Origin: Alternaria dauci
Lineage: Eukaryota; Ascomycota; Dothideomycetes; Pleosporales; Pleosporaceae
Assembly: GCF_042100115.1 (NCBI RefSeq)
Contig: NC_091275.1
Coordinates: 682,001-746,000 of the forward strand
Length of the DNA: 64,000 nucleotides
Direction: 5' to 3'
Part shown: positions 23,720-34,998 of the stretch, one piece after another
Numbering within the stretch: position 1 is the first letter of the stretch
How the letters are laid out: each line of letters starts with the position of its first letter
Program-made: the position numbers and the translations under genes
The notes under the pieces: model-generated
Database searches by the model: none
What the model was told of the DNA's origin: nothing
What the model saw: only the letters and a program-made list of their open reading frames with translations

Positions 23720-25300
23720 TTACGACTGTCCCTGCCTTGTTTGCTCGACGACAGCGTTCTTTTCCCTCTCCTGCCGAATCCGCTGGGCGTACGAGCTTCG
23801 AGCCCTGATGCTGGGACCCCATCTGTAGATGAAGAAGACCGGGGCGCACACAAGGGCAGAGATCGCAAACAAGACCCACGTTGAGTTTTTGACACCGAGC
23901 TTCTTGTACATCGGGCCGGTATAGAAGGAGCATACACCCGCAAGGACATCTCGAGCAAAGCCATTACCGCCGGTGGCTGATGCTGAATACGTTCCTCCGT
24001 AAGCGGCGACCATATAGTCAATGGTGGCAAAATAGATGGCAAGGTTTGCGCATCCGATCAAGACGGCGAATATTAGGGGTGCGATCCATGGCAGAGGTGG
24101 GCCAGTTACTACGAACGCGGAGCCGAGCAAGCCGATGGGAAGGAGCAGTACGATCCATCGGAGGGCAGATAGTCGGCTCTCAGGGCTGAGCACTTGACCG
24201 TTGCTACGCTGCTGGTTGTGTCGTCGAATGACTGGGTAATACAGCACCGCTGCTAGCCAGTAGCCGATGAAGAGGGCAAACAAGGCGAGTCCTAGCTGGC
24301 TGGGAGTGAAGCCCCAGCCATCCTCTCCGAAAACGTACCCGTACGATTCCAAGAAGCTGAAGATGAGTGCGTCGCTGAAACCACTGAGCAGTGACAGGAA
24401 ACCGACGATTGGTTCGCAGACAAGCATTTTGTATGGACGACCCATGATCTGGAGGCAAGCCATGAAGTCAAGCTTCTCGTGTTCAGTTGGCCCAACGAGG
24501 TTAGACTCTGGGTTTTCCTCTCGGCTCTTCTTGGCCTCCCTGTTGAGCATGACTGTCGACCTAGTCTCGGGAACATAGACAAGGTGAATGAGTTGGACTG
24601 TTGCTCCAAGGATAAGTTGGATCCAGAAGTTCCATCGCCAGTTGAGGAACTGCTCGATAGGACCGCCGCAAATGCCGCCGATGACTGAGCCTAGACAGCT
24701 CCACAAGCTGACCCAGAGGATTGGGAGTTGCTGCTCTTCGGGATCGAACATGTCTGCAACCATGCCGAGGGTTACAGAGCCGCCTGCGGAGCAGAGACCG
24801 CCGAGCAGGCGTGCAGCCAGCACATGGCCCCATGACGTGCTGGCACCGGCCATGATCTGCCAGATGTTGACGGTGAAGAGGGACAGCTGCATGATGGGTT
24901 TGCGTCCGAACTCTTCGGACCAGGGTGCCCAAAGTTCGCAGCCGATACCGTACAGGATCAAAAACCAGGCCATGCCGGCCCTGGCGTTGGTGAAATGGTT
25001 GTTGCCCAGGTGGTAGTGTTCGTTGAGTGGTCCTATTGCGTTGGAGTAGACTGCTGCATTGTAATTCATGCTGGTTTGGCAGAGTCCGACAACAGTTAGG
25101 ATTGCCCATTTGCGTCTGTTCGTGAACGCATATCCGGTCTTCTTCTTTGAATTTGCCTCGGTGAGCATTATCGGGCCGGTGGACTGGGTTTGATTTTGAT
25201 GGCTTTGTGTTTGGACCATTTCGATCTCATTGGCAGCTTCCTTCTTACGGCTAGGAGAGCCGGAGCTTGCATCACTGCTATGTCTAGCAGGTGTCGTCAT
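23720..25300 (-). CDS. MFS transporter, DHA1 (multidrug/polyamine) type
   Basis: A single exon encodes 526 residues from the ATG at 25300; the open frame continues upstream only from a TTG. After a hydrophilic N-terminus of about 60 residues, some twelve hydrophobic segments follow. MFS features include PWSEEFGRKPIM after helix 2, the stretch RLLGGLCSAGGSVTLG around helix 4, GMVADMFDPEEQQ and WRWNFWIQLI at helix 6, a long central loop beginning YVPETRS, and a late GGNGFARDVLAGVCS. These fit the DHA1 drug:proton antiporter group common in filamentous fungi. Substrate is unknown. A second DHA1-type gene lies at 52.5-54.2 kb but belongs to a different subgroup. Confidence 0.88.
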   Translation of the reverse strand: MTTPARHSSDASSGSPSRKKEAANEIEMVQTQSHQNQTQSTGPIMLTEANSKKKTGYAFTNRRKWAILTVVGLCQTSMNYNAAVYSNAIGPLNEHYHLGNNHFTNARAGMAWFLILYGIGCELWAPWSEEFGRKPIMQLSLFTVNIWQIMAGASTSWGHVLAARLLGGLCSAGGSVTLGMVADMFDPEEQQLPILWVSLWSCLGSVIGGICGGPIEQFLNWRWNFWIQLILGATVQLIHLVYVPETRSTVMLNREAKKSREENPESNLVGPTEHEKLDFMACLQIMGRPYKMLVCEPIVGFLSLLSGFSDALIFSFLESYGYVFGEDGWGFTPSQLGLALFALFIGYWLAAVLYYPVIRRHNQQRSNGQVLSPESRLSALRWIVLLLPIGLLGSAFVVTGPPLPWIAPLIFAVLIGCANLAIYFATIDYMVAAYGGTYSASATGGNGFARDVLAGVCSFYTGPMYKKLGVKNSTWVLFAISALVCAPVFFIYRWGPSIRARSSYAQRIRQEREKNAVVEQTRQGQS

Positions 25301-26145
25301 GGTGTTGATGCTATTGGGAAGGCCAGACAGCAGAACTGAAGGCCGTTGGCGTAGGATGGTCAAGTTAGGCTGAGTTGAGTTGCGTACAGTCTATCTGGTA
25401 TCCTGGGGTAAAGGTAGATTGAAAGTTACGGAGCGGGCAGAGGACGGGTTTTATGGCCACCATGCACCTTGCACCATGAGAAATGCGGGACGAAAATCCC
25501 CACATTATGCGAACTATAGAACCCGTCTAGTCTTAATGGCATCGACCAGAGTTGATCTATGCAATGGACGATGCTGCAGTGGAGCCTTTTCACGGAAGCG
25601 CCAGACGGCCCGCTCTCGCTACCATGGTTGCTCGACAACACCCGTTTATGTTAGCCTATGATATTACCCCTCCCAGGTCACTTGCTACTGGGCGGGAAAA
25701 TATCTTCAACAGTCATTGACATTTTTCTTACGAGATTTTTGCAAAGGTGCTTCGTCATGGCTCCAAATTTGCAGCATCTCGAGGTCTCATCGCATCTGCA
25801 GCTCGACACGCCTAACTTCGCGAGCACGGCCATCTCTCAGAAACAAGGAAGGCTGGTTTGGGACAACGCGGGGAACCATGGAGGTACCAGTATTGGAAGT
25901 ACATGATATGCCTATACATCTTCGATTAATACTAGGGTACCGCCGTTCCAGTATTAGGTCCCGCGGGGAACGGCACATGGGCGGGGAATGCCTTGCATAC
26001 GATATTCACACCTATTTTGTCCATTCGAAATACCGTCCATTGGCTTAAAAGGATAACTCTGAAGGTCGCATGAGCACATTCTTGTGACTGCTACGTTATA
26101 TCTAACCCCCATTACACAGCCTGCTCCACTTGCACAACCAGCCTT
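25301..26145. other. intergenic with a short imperfect inverted repeat
   Basis: No gene is supported. At 25883-25894 the sequence GGTACCAGTATT is followed by AATACT-AG-GGTACC at 25928-25941, an imperfect inverted repeat with a loop of about 33 bp; a further CCAGTATT copy occurs just after. It could be a small foldback element or a chance palindrome. Confidence 0.4.
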
Positions 26146-26607
26146 TCAGCACGAATCAGAAACTCCTTCTGCCTCAGCACCACTATCGTCGTCCCACTCC
26201 CACTCCTCACTCGTCCACGCCCGCAACGGTGTCCAGATCTTGCCCGCCTTGGCCTCAAATTCTTTCTTTAGACTTTGGAAGTGCGTTTCCAGTTGTTCAT
26301 TCAGCTGTACGAGTGACGTATCCTGTTCCTCTGTTGCGAGAGCTGGATGGGTGAGGGGAGAACAGACGGGTTCGTAGTTATAGCATCTATTTGTGGTGAA
26401 CAAACTGCGGTCTTGGAGCGCCTTCGTATCTGGCTTGGAAAGGCTTGTCGCACCAAGATTCAGATGCTTCGAAGTATTGTCGTTCATTCCCGTGTCGCAA
26501 AGGCCCGTTACGTTCATTAGTGAGTTATTACTGTTCCGCATCTTGCTGACGATGATGTTTCGTTCGGGATACAGTACTTGCTGTGAATCACGACGTTGTG
26601 TCGACAT
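26146..26607 (-). CDS. hypothetical protein, 153 residues
   Basis: The single open frame starts at an ATG (MSTQRRDSQQVLYPERN) and ends with an acidic tail (WEWDDDSGAEAEG). The C-terminal third looks helical (LVQLNEQLETHFQSLKKEFEAK). I do not recognise a family. It lies downstream of another unrecognised gene on the same strand, and the two could conceivably be one transcript, but no splice path joining them was obvious. Coding status is moderate: the frame is protein-like in composition, yet short and without domain support. Confidence 0.45.
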   Translation of the reverse strand: MSTQRRDSQQVLYPERNIIVSKMRNSNNSLMNVTGLCDTGMNDNTSKHLNLGATSLSKPDTKALQDRSLFTTNRCYNYEPVCSPLTHPALATEEQDTSLVQLNEQLETHFQSLKKEFEAKAGKIWTPLRAWTSEEWEWDDDSGAEAEGVSDSC

Positions 26608-27043
26608 ATCTGTGTGCTCTCTTGGGTGGCGTATTGGTAAGACTCAAGGATTTACAGCACAGAGAGTAGAGCTGTCGTACTTGTATAGACACTACAAACG
26701 AGTGCAAGAACTCAGCAAGCAGTTGAAGGAGTCCCTTTGACACCACTCATTGTTGGGGTTTGCTGATGACAAGACAGTGTGTGTTTGTCTCCAAACGAAT
26801 CTCATACAAGATTCTACGCACCGTATGAACACTACAGATCCGTGATGGAATTCACGTCATTGATGTAAAGTCATTCGCTGATAGCTGTATTCTGCATGTG
26901 CACCAGTTGAAGGAGCTGCTTCTGCGGTGCCAGCGTGTCCTCCCAATATAATCTGCCGGTCAGAATAACAAAACTCGTGGAAAGGGCACACTAATAATCG
27001 AGACTTCTCTTCAACCAGACTCCGCCCAGTGCATCTGGTGAGC
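26608..27043. other. spacer between two hypothetical genes
   Basis: No coding sequence is supported here. A minus-strand frame at 26857-27219 is the out-of-frame continuation of the gene to the right. Confidence 0.5.
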
Positions 27044-28353
27044 CTAGCAACTGGCTTGTTGCCCTTCCCACCATTTCCGGTGAGCCGAGCAGACCTTGTC
27101 ATAGTACATGTCAAGCTCGGCGCGCTGCATAGCCATGAGTTCTCGTTCAGGCGCCACCTTTTCCAGATCCAGTTCATGCTCCATCGCACGGATGAGCATA
27201 ATTTTAACTTTGATATCATGGTCGGGAAGAGCGCAAGCTTTAGGTGTAGCGGCAGAACTGGTAGTTGTGGTAGTAGACTTGGTTATGGACCGTACCAGGA
27301 TCTCTTGTTGAATGCGTAAACTCTGGAATTTCTTAGTGAGGATAGGTAGTATAGCGTTGCTGGTACTTACCTGCTTAGTGTGTTCATTGCCAGGGTCTGC
27401 TGACACCGTTTCCCGGGCCATAGCCTCGTCCTTGACTGTATCACCACCCTTCAACAAAGCCTCGTACGCCTTTGCCTCCGGATTCTGGCTCGGCTTGGAG
27501 TTCTGCGCGGAGCTGATCAGCGGCATGGTCGTGCCTTCATCACCAGTCTTGTTCCTCAGGTGTGGAGGGATAGACTTCTTACGGACACTTTCGGGACGGG
27601 CCGTGATATTTGAGCTAGTGGTAATGGGAGCCAATACATCCAACTTCCGGTCGTCTTCCGCTATCGCCTTGTCCATAAAGGCCATCCAATCTGGCGATGA
27701 GCTCTTTGAGGAGGATGTCGGATCTCCAGAAGCTTTAGTCTCTGGACGGTGGTAGTTTGGTGCGGGCATTAGCTCCATCGTGCCTTTAGGGGTACCGGCA
27801 ACGCTTGTGGTTGGCTTGGTGCTGGTCGATATATGCTTATGTGTGGAACTGAGCACTTTGATTGGCTTCGAGGGTGGTGAAGTGGGTTTGGGGTCTTGCA
27901 CGAAGTCTTTTGGGTAGCCCGTGCTACGTGCAGCCGACGCTGGCCACTGCCCGAGTCCATGACCGAGAGAGCTTTGATTTGTAGATGGTAATGATGCAGT
28001 CTCGCTCAGAGCTTGGCCATATGTCTTCGCTTCTCTCCTAGAAAATCTACTTCTGCGATCTTGCTCAGGATCGCGGTTGAACCGGCGGTCTGGAAGACCT
28101 CCTGGCCTTGCGATGCTGTTTGGATCCGGTTGCCCTAGATTTGTGCATGTCAGTGCGTGTCACACAAGCTTTGCGTTTCTATTTGGACGTGCAGGTCTCA
28201 GCTTCTGGTGGCGGCGGAGGAAAGGCATCCCAAACGAAAGCTGCAGCTTTGGCCGCTACGTAGTAGTCAGTATGATCATGTCTTTCAGCAGCAGAATGGA
28301 CAGCAGTGTCGTGGCTGAGACGTACGTGTCTTCTTTGGCGTAATGAACGGCAT
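27044..28353 (-). CDS. hypothetical protein, about 356 residues
   Basis: A provisional three-exon model is 28353-28326, 28134-27371 and 27322-27044. The last intron (48 bp, GTAAGT, CACTAAG branch, TTCCAG) is strong, although it is a multiple of three without stops. The first junction is uncertain: a 191-bp intron is needed, and an extra small exon near 28255-28190 is possible. The protein is polar and Ser/Thr/Pro-rich, with MPFITPKKT at the start, a segment WMAFMDKAIAEDDRKLDVL in the middle and a helical end (ERELMAMQRAELDMYYDKV, then HRKWWEG). No known domain was recognised. The central open frame of about 280 residues is well supported as coding. Confidence 0.55.
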
Positions 28354-29512
28354 CTTCACGGCACTACCAAGTGGTAAGATATGATGAGCCTTTGCGTGTG
28401 GAGATTTGTGATTTTTGTGCGTGTGTGAGAAGAGAGACGAAGTCAGAAGATCGAGGTTGTTGATGAGGCAACTGTTAGCTGTTGTTGCTGATTGGAGTCG
28501 AGGTGAGCGCGACTTCCCAATCAGAACAAACGAGCAAAGGATGGGTGACCGCAGCTACATTGATATCGTTGCCAGATAACATCGAAGGACTTGAAATAGC
28601 TCGGGCTGACTGAAGAGTCGGACCTAGAAGAGACAAAGCCACGACATACTGGCTAACACCGTTGCTCTCACCTCGAGCTTAATGACATCCGCGCGCCACC
28701 TGTCGTCGCAATGATTAAGAGAGGGGTTGTGAGGCTTGAGAGAAATATAATAAACAACGTATGTCGACAAATATGAGAAAGGGTCGGAGTATTCATGAAA
28801 GAGTAGAGGCAAACACAAGCCTATGACCAAGAAATCGAGTTGCCGACAGTAATGAGCAATCTGACTGGTACAGGGCCTATGTCTAGCTGATTAACACACT
28901 CAGAAGCCAAGAAAGACGGCTATACTCATTCATTACTATACGATTATGCCATGCTCTACTTGGGGTCTAAGGGTATTCAGATTCAAGGACGTCGAAGTTG
29001 TCGTGTTCTGGACATCTCCATTCGCCACCGTGGCTTCGGGGATGGTGCGACATGAGCCGACCGCTAACCGGATTTGCTCATGATGACTAGTGGCTTACAC
29101 GTGAGACCGCGACAACTGCGGAGATCTATTCTGCATCCGAACGTCGCGCACACGGCTTCATTGAGCTTCCAATCTCGCGTAGGTATTGTGAGGAACTAGG
29201 GAATGCAATCGCTACCACACACCGTATTGACTGCCTGACCCTGCGTGCTCGACTATCTGCGGCGACTGTCGGGTTTGCTCGGCAAGGTGAACAGAAACCT
29301 AGGTCTTCACGGCCATCCTGATTGTCCTTGCGCATTCATCTTTCATTCACTTTACCAATCGAGAGCCTCGGTTGGTGGGCACCCTCACCCGCACCTTCCA
29401 CCATATCGCAATCCCGCAATCTCCTCGATTGTTATGAGCGAGTCTCGCTCTCTCAGTCTCCACACTCGCCATTCCCTCACTCATCTCAAAAGTCATCAAC
29501 TTTTGCCGCAGG
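28354..29512. other. divergent upstream region
   Basis: The 1.16 kb between two divergent genes contains no convincing gene; frames are short and mutually overlapping. Confidence 0.55.
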
Positions 29513-30794
29513 ATGGCAGGAAAAATCACGTACTCAAAGCGCCCAAACAAGCGTCGGGTGCCTCATGACCACAACCCAGCGCACGAGACAGACGACAGTC
29601 GTAAGCGGAGCAAGGCAGATGCGGAGTCGAATGAATCGCGACTGCCAACACCACCCCCGAGCCGAAAAGAAAGAAAGGCATTTTCCAAAGGCCCAGTGTC
29701 CATTCCGGATGAGGATATGTATCCCCCGCGCTCCGTGTTCGACAAAGTGCTTGGAAACAAACAGCACCGAGCCCCCAAACCGGATGAGAATAGTATTCGG
29801 GACAACCGGGAGAACTTTGCAGAGATGATGAAGACGGGAAAAACATCACAACATCAAAATGGCTGGGCAAGGAATGGCTCTCTACCAACACCACCAGCCG
29901 AGGCGCAGAGGAAAGCTTACCAACAAGCGCGAAGAGACGAGAATGTTGCGCGGTATAAGAGGGTTGCGGACACGGGCGAGTCGAGAGTACTTGAGACATC
30001 ATCTTCCAAGCCCCCAACTCAGACATTGCAGCTCTTTGAGCGAATCATCAAGAATGAGCAGCCACAAGAGCCGTATCAGCCGAAGACGTACAAGGCTGAG
30101 GAAATCGCAGCACCACGGCGGACCATAGCTGGAGAGCGTCTATCAAGGAGATCGGAGCAAGCTCAGATGTGAGCTACCAAGTACATGCACATTAAGACCA
30201 CAGACTGACCAAACTAGATTCATGGCGAACCAGGCTAACTCGCCCCTTCTGCAACTGCCCGAGAACGTCAGGAATCTCATTTATACGCATGTGCTTGGTG
30301 GTAGGACCATCAACATCGGTTACGAGAACTACCGCACTACGTATGACCCTACTAAACCCAAGAGGGCCCAGGACGTTGTACCCATCTTCAAGTACCGATG
30401 CACAGTGTTCGACGGTAGACGAAATCCATATACGGCGGTAGCATCACAGCCCTGGCTCAAACCTCCCACGAGGTTCACCTTACTAAACGGCGTCTGCCGC
30501 CAGATGCACGAGGAGACGGCGACTCTGCCCTATCAGCTCAACCTGATCGCCTTCGACTCGTACAACATCATGTTCAACTTTCTGTTCCTGGAGGAACGGC
30601 TACGTGTTGCGCAGCTCGACGCCTTGACAGAGCTTATGCTGCCGGACACATTGCCAGGGTCGAATGCACTGACGCGTCTGAGAAACGTCGAGAGGGTGTT
30701 TCTCGGAGTCGCACAGGAGGGGAGGGTCAAAGGGGCGTATCGCGTCGTGCGCACCGAGGGCGAGGAGCCACGGCTAACAAAAATCTCCAAGTAG
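29513..30794 (+). CDS. DUF7730-like domain protein with disordered N-terminus
   Basis: Two exons, 29513-30168 and 30218-30794, give 410 residues. The 49-bp intron has GTGAGC, a CTGACC branch site and CTAG, and the phase (2+1) matches, so I join two open frames that could otherwise be read as separate genes of 219 and 190 residues. Residues 1-220 are charged and disordered (ITYSKRPNKRRVPHDH; LPTPP appears twice). Residues 225-410 match the large fungal family starting LLQLPENVRNLIYTHVLGG, with VCRQMHEETATLPYQLN and LRNVERVFLGV. Such F-box-like N-terminal motifs are very common in Pleosporales, with no established biochemical function. If the intron is not used, the second frame has its own ATG at 30222. 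Confidence 0.68.
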
Positions 30795-32012
30795 CATGGG
30801 GGGTTTATAGATTGGTGAGTGGGTAGAAGATGGTGTTACGGGAGTCTCGGTACGGATTTATGGTAGCATTTCCACGCTTGATCTATCGGTTGCATGATAC
30901 CCGGTATGGTAACGACGTTACGACTCAACTACACGCACACGACTTCGCGGTTGAGACATGAATTTATCCGGTAGCTTACATGGAGTGTTGTGTGATTACT
31001 TGGGTGAGCAATCGCGGTGCTTCCTTCCTTTTTGGTCCCAACCGTCGAGTCAGTTGGCCCAACAAGACTGACATGTGAAAGAGGCGCCACGTCTTAGGCT
31101 GCACCCTGTGCGAATGAGTGCGACTGACTGTGTTGTCACGCCCATATTCTTTTTGGGGGTGCACTGCTGGCTTATGCATGTGTATCTCGTGGACAGAATA
31201 GGATCGAAGGTGGCGGTCAAAAGAGGTTGCGATGGCCGCCCCACGTCTGCATGTTTCTCCAGATCTACTCTGCCTGCAGCGTAGGATCGCGATGTCGGAC
31301 TGGGCCACTATTCGCGGCGCTATACGGCCTTTCCGGACTAATATTGCGTATAGCCCACACTTCATAGGCCGGGGCCGTCGGGAGTTGAACACAGCGACTG
31401 GCGGGTAGAGGGCACTCGTCCTCGCAAGCTCACCCAGCCAGCAGCATCAAACACATGATCCATGAGTGTGCATTGCAGTAGCCTGCCAACTCTGCAGGTA
31501 CGGGTGCGAGTTGCGTGTCAGGGTCGGTGGGTGATTTAGCACTGCCGACGCGGAGCCATGGCAGCCATGTCGGTTTACCGTAGTTGCATTCTTGCCGATG
31601 ACGATGTACCGCGCTCATGTCCCCACGCTCCTAGCATGCGCTGCACGTATCGAGTGCTTGAAAAGCATCCATGTCTTCCACTCCTGCGCACGTCTCGTCA
31701 CCCGGCGACCACATTCTTGAATTGTTGAGGCAGCAGAAACCCGTGGCGTACCTTCCGCGACTTGCGCGACCAAGGGCGCATGACCACCCGCAGTTTGACC
31801 CATTTCCGGCCATCCTACACCGCGTCTTGGAGAAAGGCACTATTACTAGGCTCTGTATCCCCTCGAGTGCGAGACCCTCGTAGCAACCGACCGCCCCTAT
31901 ACACTTCCCCCACCACAGCCTGCCTTTGCCCGCCGCACTCGATCTTCCGATCCCCCTTCCACCGGCTAAGCCAGGCTTCGTAACATCGGCGCATGGCGTG
32001 TACCGGCGCTCG
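30795..32012. other. upstream region of the lipase gene, with a possible extra N-terminal exon
   Basis: Most of this spacer shows nothing. At 31671-31880 an ATG opens a frame (MSSTPAHVSSPGDHILELL) that is in the same frame as the lipase exon but is closed by a TAG at 31881. An intron from 31855 (GTATCC) to 31974 (CCAG) would join the two in phase, extending the lipase N-terminus. Neither splice site is strong, so I left it out of the gene model. Confidence 0.4.
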
Positions 32013-34611
32013 ATGTCGCTGCTGTCTGACGCGATATTCACAGGCGGCAGTACAAGACTGCACGTAAGAGGAGGACACAATGGGCAGAAGGCGATAAGGA
32101 AAAGTAAGAGTCATGGCGGCTTCCTCGGCCCCCTGGTGCAGTTGGCCAGGAATCCGTTGAAGACTCTGGGTGAGCCAGCGGACGACTGCCATGTTCCTGA
32201 ACCAGCTACGGGTGCTGCGGAAGCAAGCCGTAGGCAGGTCCTGTACCTGCACATGAAAGACGTGGGTCCTCCAGATTGGTCGTGACCCTTTTCACATGCT
32301 GACGAAATCGCCATGCAGGCCGAGACATACGACCAATGGAAGGCCGCCGCGACCGAGCTCGATATCTTGGAGGGAAACGAGGCCTGGAAAGAAGAGGATG
32401 ACACGCCGGAATACAACGTAGACCTGGTTGCCGCCCGGCTGAAGGAGCTCGACGACGCTCGATTAAGCTGTGACGTCAAAAGGATGCTCTTCCTGGTCAG
32501 GACCACCCTCACTCGCGGATTGGGCGACATGGGCCATCTGCGCCTATACAAACACTCGCACATTGGAACCAAGCGCCTGATCGAGAGGTACATTGAGTCT
32601 GCGCAGCAGACCCTGGCGGCTCTGCTCGACGTCTCGGAGAAGCAGGGAGACCAGTGCCCTGTCGAACCGCGACATTTGGTCGACCAGCTCCTTCAGACGC
32701 GACAGTCCTTTGGGCGGAGTGCGCTGTTGCTCTCAGGCGGCGGTACCTTTGGCATGAACCACATTGGTGTCGTCAAAGGCCTCTGGGATGCTCGTCTCCT
32801 CCCACGCATTATATCGGGAGCATCTGCTGGAAGCATTGTCAGTGCTGTCTTATGCACAAAGACAGATGCAGAGGTTCCAGAGGTTATGCACCAATTCTGC
32901 TATGGAGACTTGAACGTATTTGAAAGCCCAGATCACCCGGAAGGCGTGGTCGGCAAAGCGATGCGCTTGATGAAGTCTGGCGCTCTCTTTGACATTTCGC
33001 ATCTCATGAGAGTGATGCGCGATCTGCTCGGCGACATGACCTTCCAGGAAGCATACAATCGAACTCGTCGTATCTTGAACATACCCGTCTCGACTTCATC
33101 GCTCTACGAACTGCCCAGACTCTTGAACTACATCACAGCGCCAAATGTCATGATCTGGTCAGCAGTGTAAGTCAGCATATAAAGAACGCCGTGTTTCTGT
33201 GCTAATCCTGCCTAGATGTACTTCTTGCTCCGTGCCGCTAGTATACAAGAAGGCTTCGCTTTTAGCCAAAGACCCGAGAACCGGCCAGGAAGTGCCTTGG
33301 GACCCAAACCCTGACGCGACCTGGATTGACGGCTCGGTTGACAATGACCTGCCGATGACCCGGTTGGCCGAAATGTTTAACGTGAATCACTTTATTGTCT
33401 CGCAAGTCAACCCACATGTTGTTCCTTTCTTAGCAAAAGAAGAAGAAATCGTTGCTACCGAAGCCCAGCAGGATACTGCCACCGCTCCCGGCTGGATGAG
33501 TCTTTCGGCTAGTCTTTGCAAGGGGGAAGTCATGCACCGCCTCCAACAGTTAGCAGATACCGGGGTTCTCCCGAATCTAGTGACAAAAGGAAGGTCGATA
33601 CTCAGCCAGCGTTACTCAGGCGACATCAACATCTTTCCGAAGATCAACTATGCCGACTTTCCCAGAGTCTTGAGTAATCCCACACCAGAGTACATGATTG
33701 GTTGCATGCTCACTGGACAGCGAGCTACTTGGCCGAAGCTGTCGCGTATACAGAACCATGTGGCCATTGAGCTTGCGTTGGATGATACCATCCAGAAGCT
33801 CAAGGGGCGACTTGTGTTCACACCACAACCAGACCTCAAAATCAGACGGACAAGCTCGCAAGACAACGACCTTGCTCGTAGAAAGCGAGCGAAATCGACA
33901 CATAAGATGACGCGCTTCGAGCTCAGAATGGAACCTCCTAGTCCTGTTCTGAGAAAATCTGCCCCCACCAGTCCTCTGTTGTCGCGCACAGCCTTGAAAG
34001 CATCCCCCCAACCGCTTTCCGTCCCAAAGCAAGCCCATGGCACAGACAACACCAGGCGCCAATGGACAGAGACAATCCAACTCGACCCCATGTCCTCCAC
34101 CAACGACACCTCGGACCATGACTACTTTGCCGATCCCGAGTCAGACACCACCTCCAGACTCTCCTCACCTTCGCCCCCTACATCACCCACATACAACGCT
34201 CCCACCCTCTGGCCTTCAACCCCCCAAGCCATTATGCAAGCGCAGCCCCAACCCACCGCTCCACGGTCCACGCCACCAGCGGCTACCCAAAGTCCCTTGA
34301 GTCGTCGCACGGGTACACTGCTCAATCTCACCATGACGTCTGCCGCAAGACATTCGTCTAATCCGAATGTACCCAGCAGCCCCGAGTTGCGGTACAAACG
34401 CCTTTTCCATCCTCCTGGACCAGCAACACCAGATGTTAGTGTTGGTCCTCCGGTGTTGGATGTCGAGCCAGTCGCTATGGATACAACACAATCTCCACCA
34501 ACCAGTAGACCGGGTAGTCGGCGGAGTAGTGGAGCGGGTTTGGGATTGGGTTTGCTGGATGATGCATCGGGGACTCGGGGGATGCTATTGAGGAAGAAGA
34601 GCTATTTATAG
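32013..34611 (+). CDS. patatin-like triacylglycerol lipase (Tgl4/Tgl5 type)
   Basis: Three exons, 32013-32261, 32319-33166 and 33216-34611, give 830 residues; introns of 57 and 49 bp match in phase. Residues about 80-140 resemble the DUF3336 region that precedes fungal patatin domains (AETYDQWKAAATELDIL, EAWKEEDD). The patatin core shows the oxyanion loop LLLSGGGTFGMNHIGVVKGL, the nucleophile elbow GASAGS (Ser about 252) and the Asp partner in WIDGSVDNDLP. The C-terminal 250 residues are Ser/Pro/Thr-rich and disordered. Yeast relatives hydrolyse triacylglycerol on lipid droplets and can act on lysophospholipids. The start is the first ATG of the open exon; an upstream exon is possible. Confidence 0.87.
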
Positions 34612-34998
34612 TTGTTTCTTTTCTCTCTGCTAGACACCTCTACGGACTTGCCTACATTTGTTTCTCTTATGATACTCTTCTTATACATATTTTTTGCGCT
34701 TTGTTCGCGCTTCAATAATCTTTGCATAAGGTTTCTTTTGTTTTTGTTGAGATTGTGTGGAAGAAGGTGATAGATAGTGAGTATACAGGCTCTGAGTAGA
34801 CCACAGGAGATCAGATTGAGATGAGATACGGAGAAGAATCAAGGGATATAGAGAGGGGCCACAGGACTCGTACACGTGTACTCTTTCCTTCACCCCATAC
34901 AACCAGACAAGACGAAGAGTTGATACACATAGTAAAATATACAAATCACCACATTAACATCATTCCATCATCCCATCATTCACTGCATTACATACCCA
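34612..34998. other. convergent 3' flanks
   Basis: AT-richer spacer between two converging stop codons; no gene or clear repeat. Confidence 0.55.

Noticed and set aside
24561..25109. 182-codon minus-strand frame inside the DHA1 transporter
   Set aside because: Out-of-frame shadow of the transporter coding sequence.
25301..25363. Longer N-terminus for the DHA1 transporter
   Set aside because: The upstream part of the frame starts with TTG; the first ATG is at 25300. The same reasoning moved the starts of AFI1, the flavin monooxygenase, the 395-residue protein and the dehydrogenase-like gene.
31631..32080. 149-codon minus-strand frame
   Set aside because: Overlaps the possible lipase 5' exon on the other strand and shows no protein-family features.
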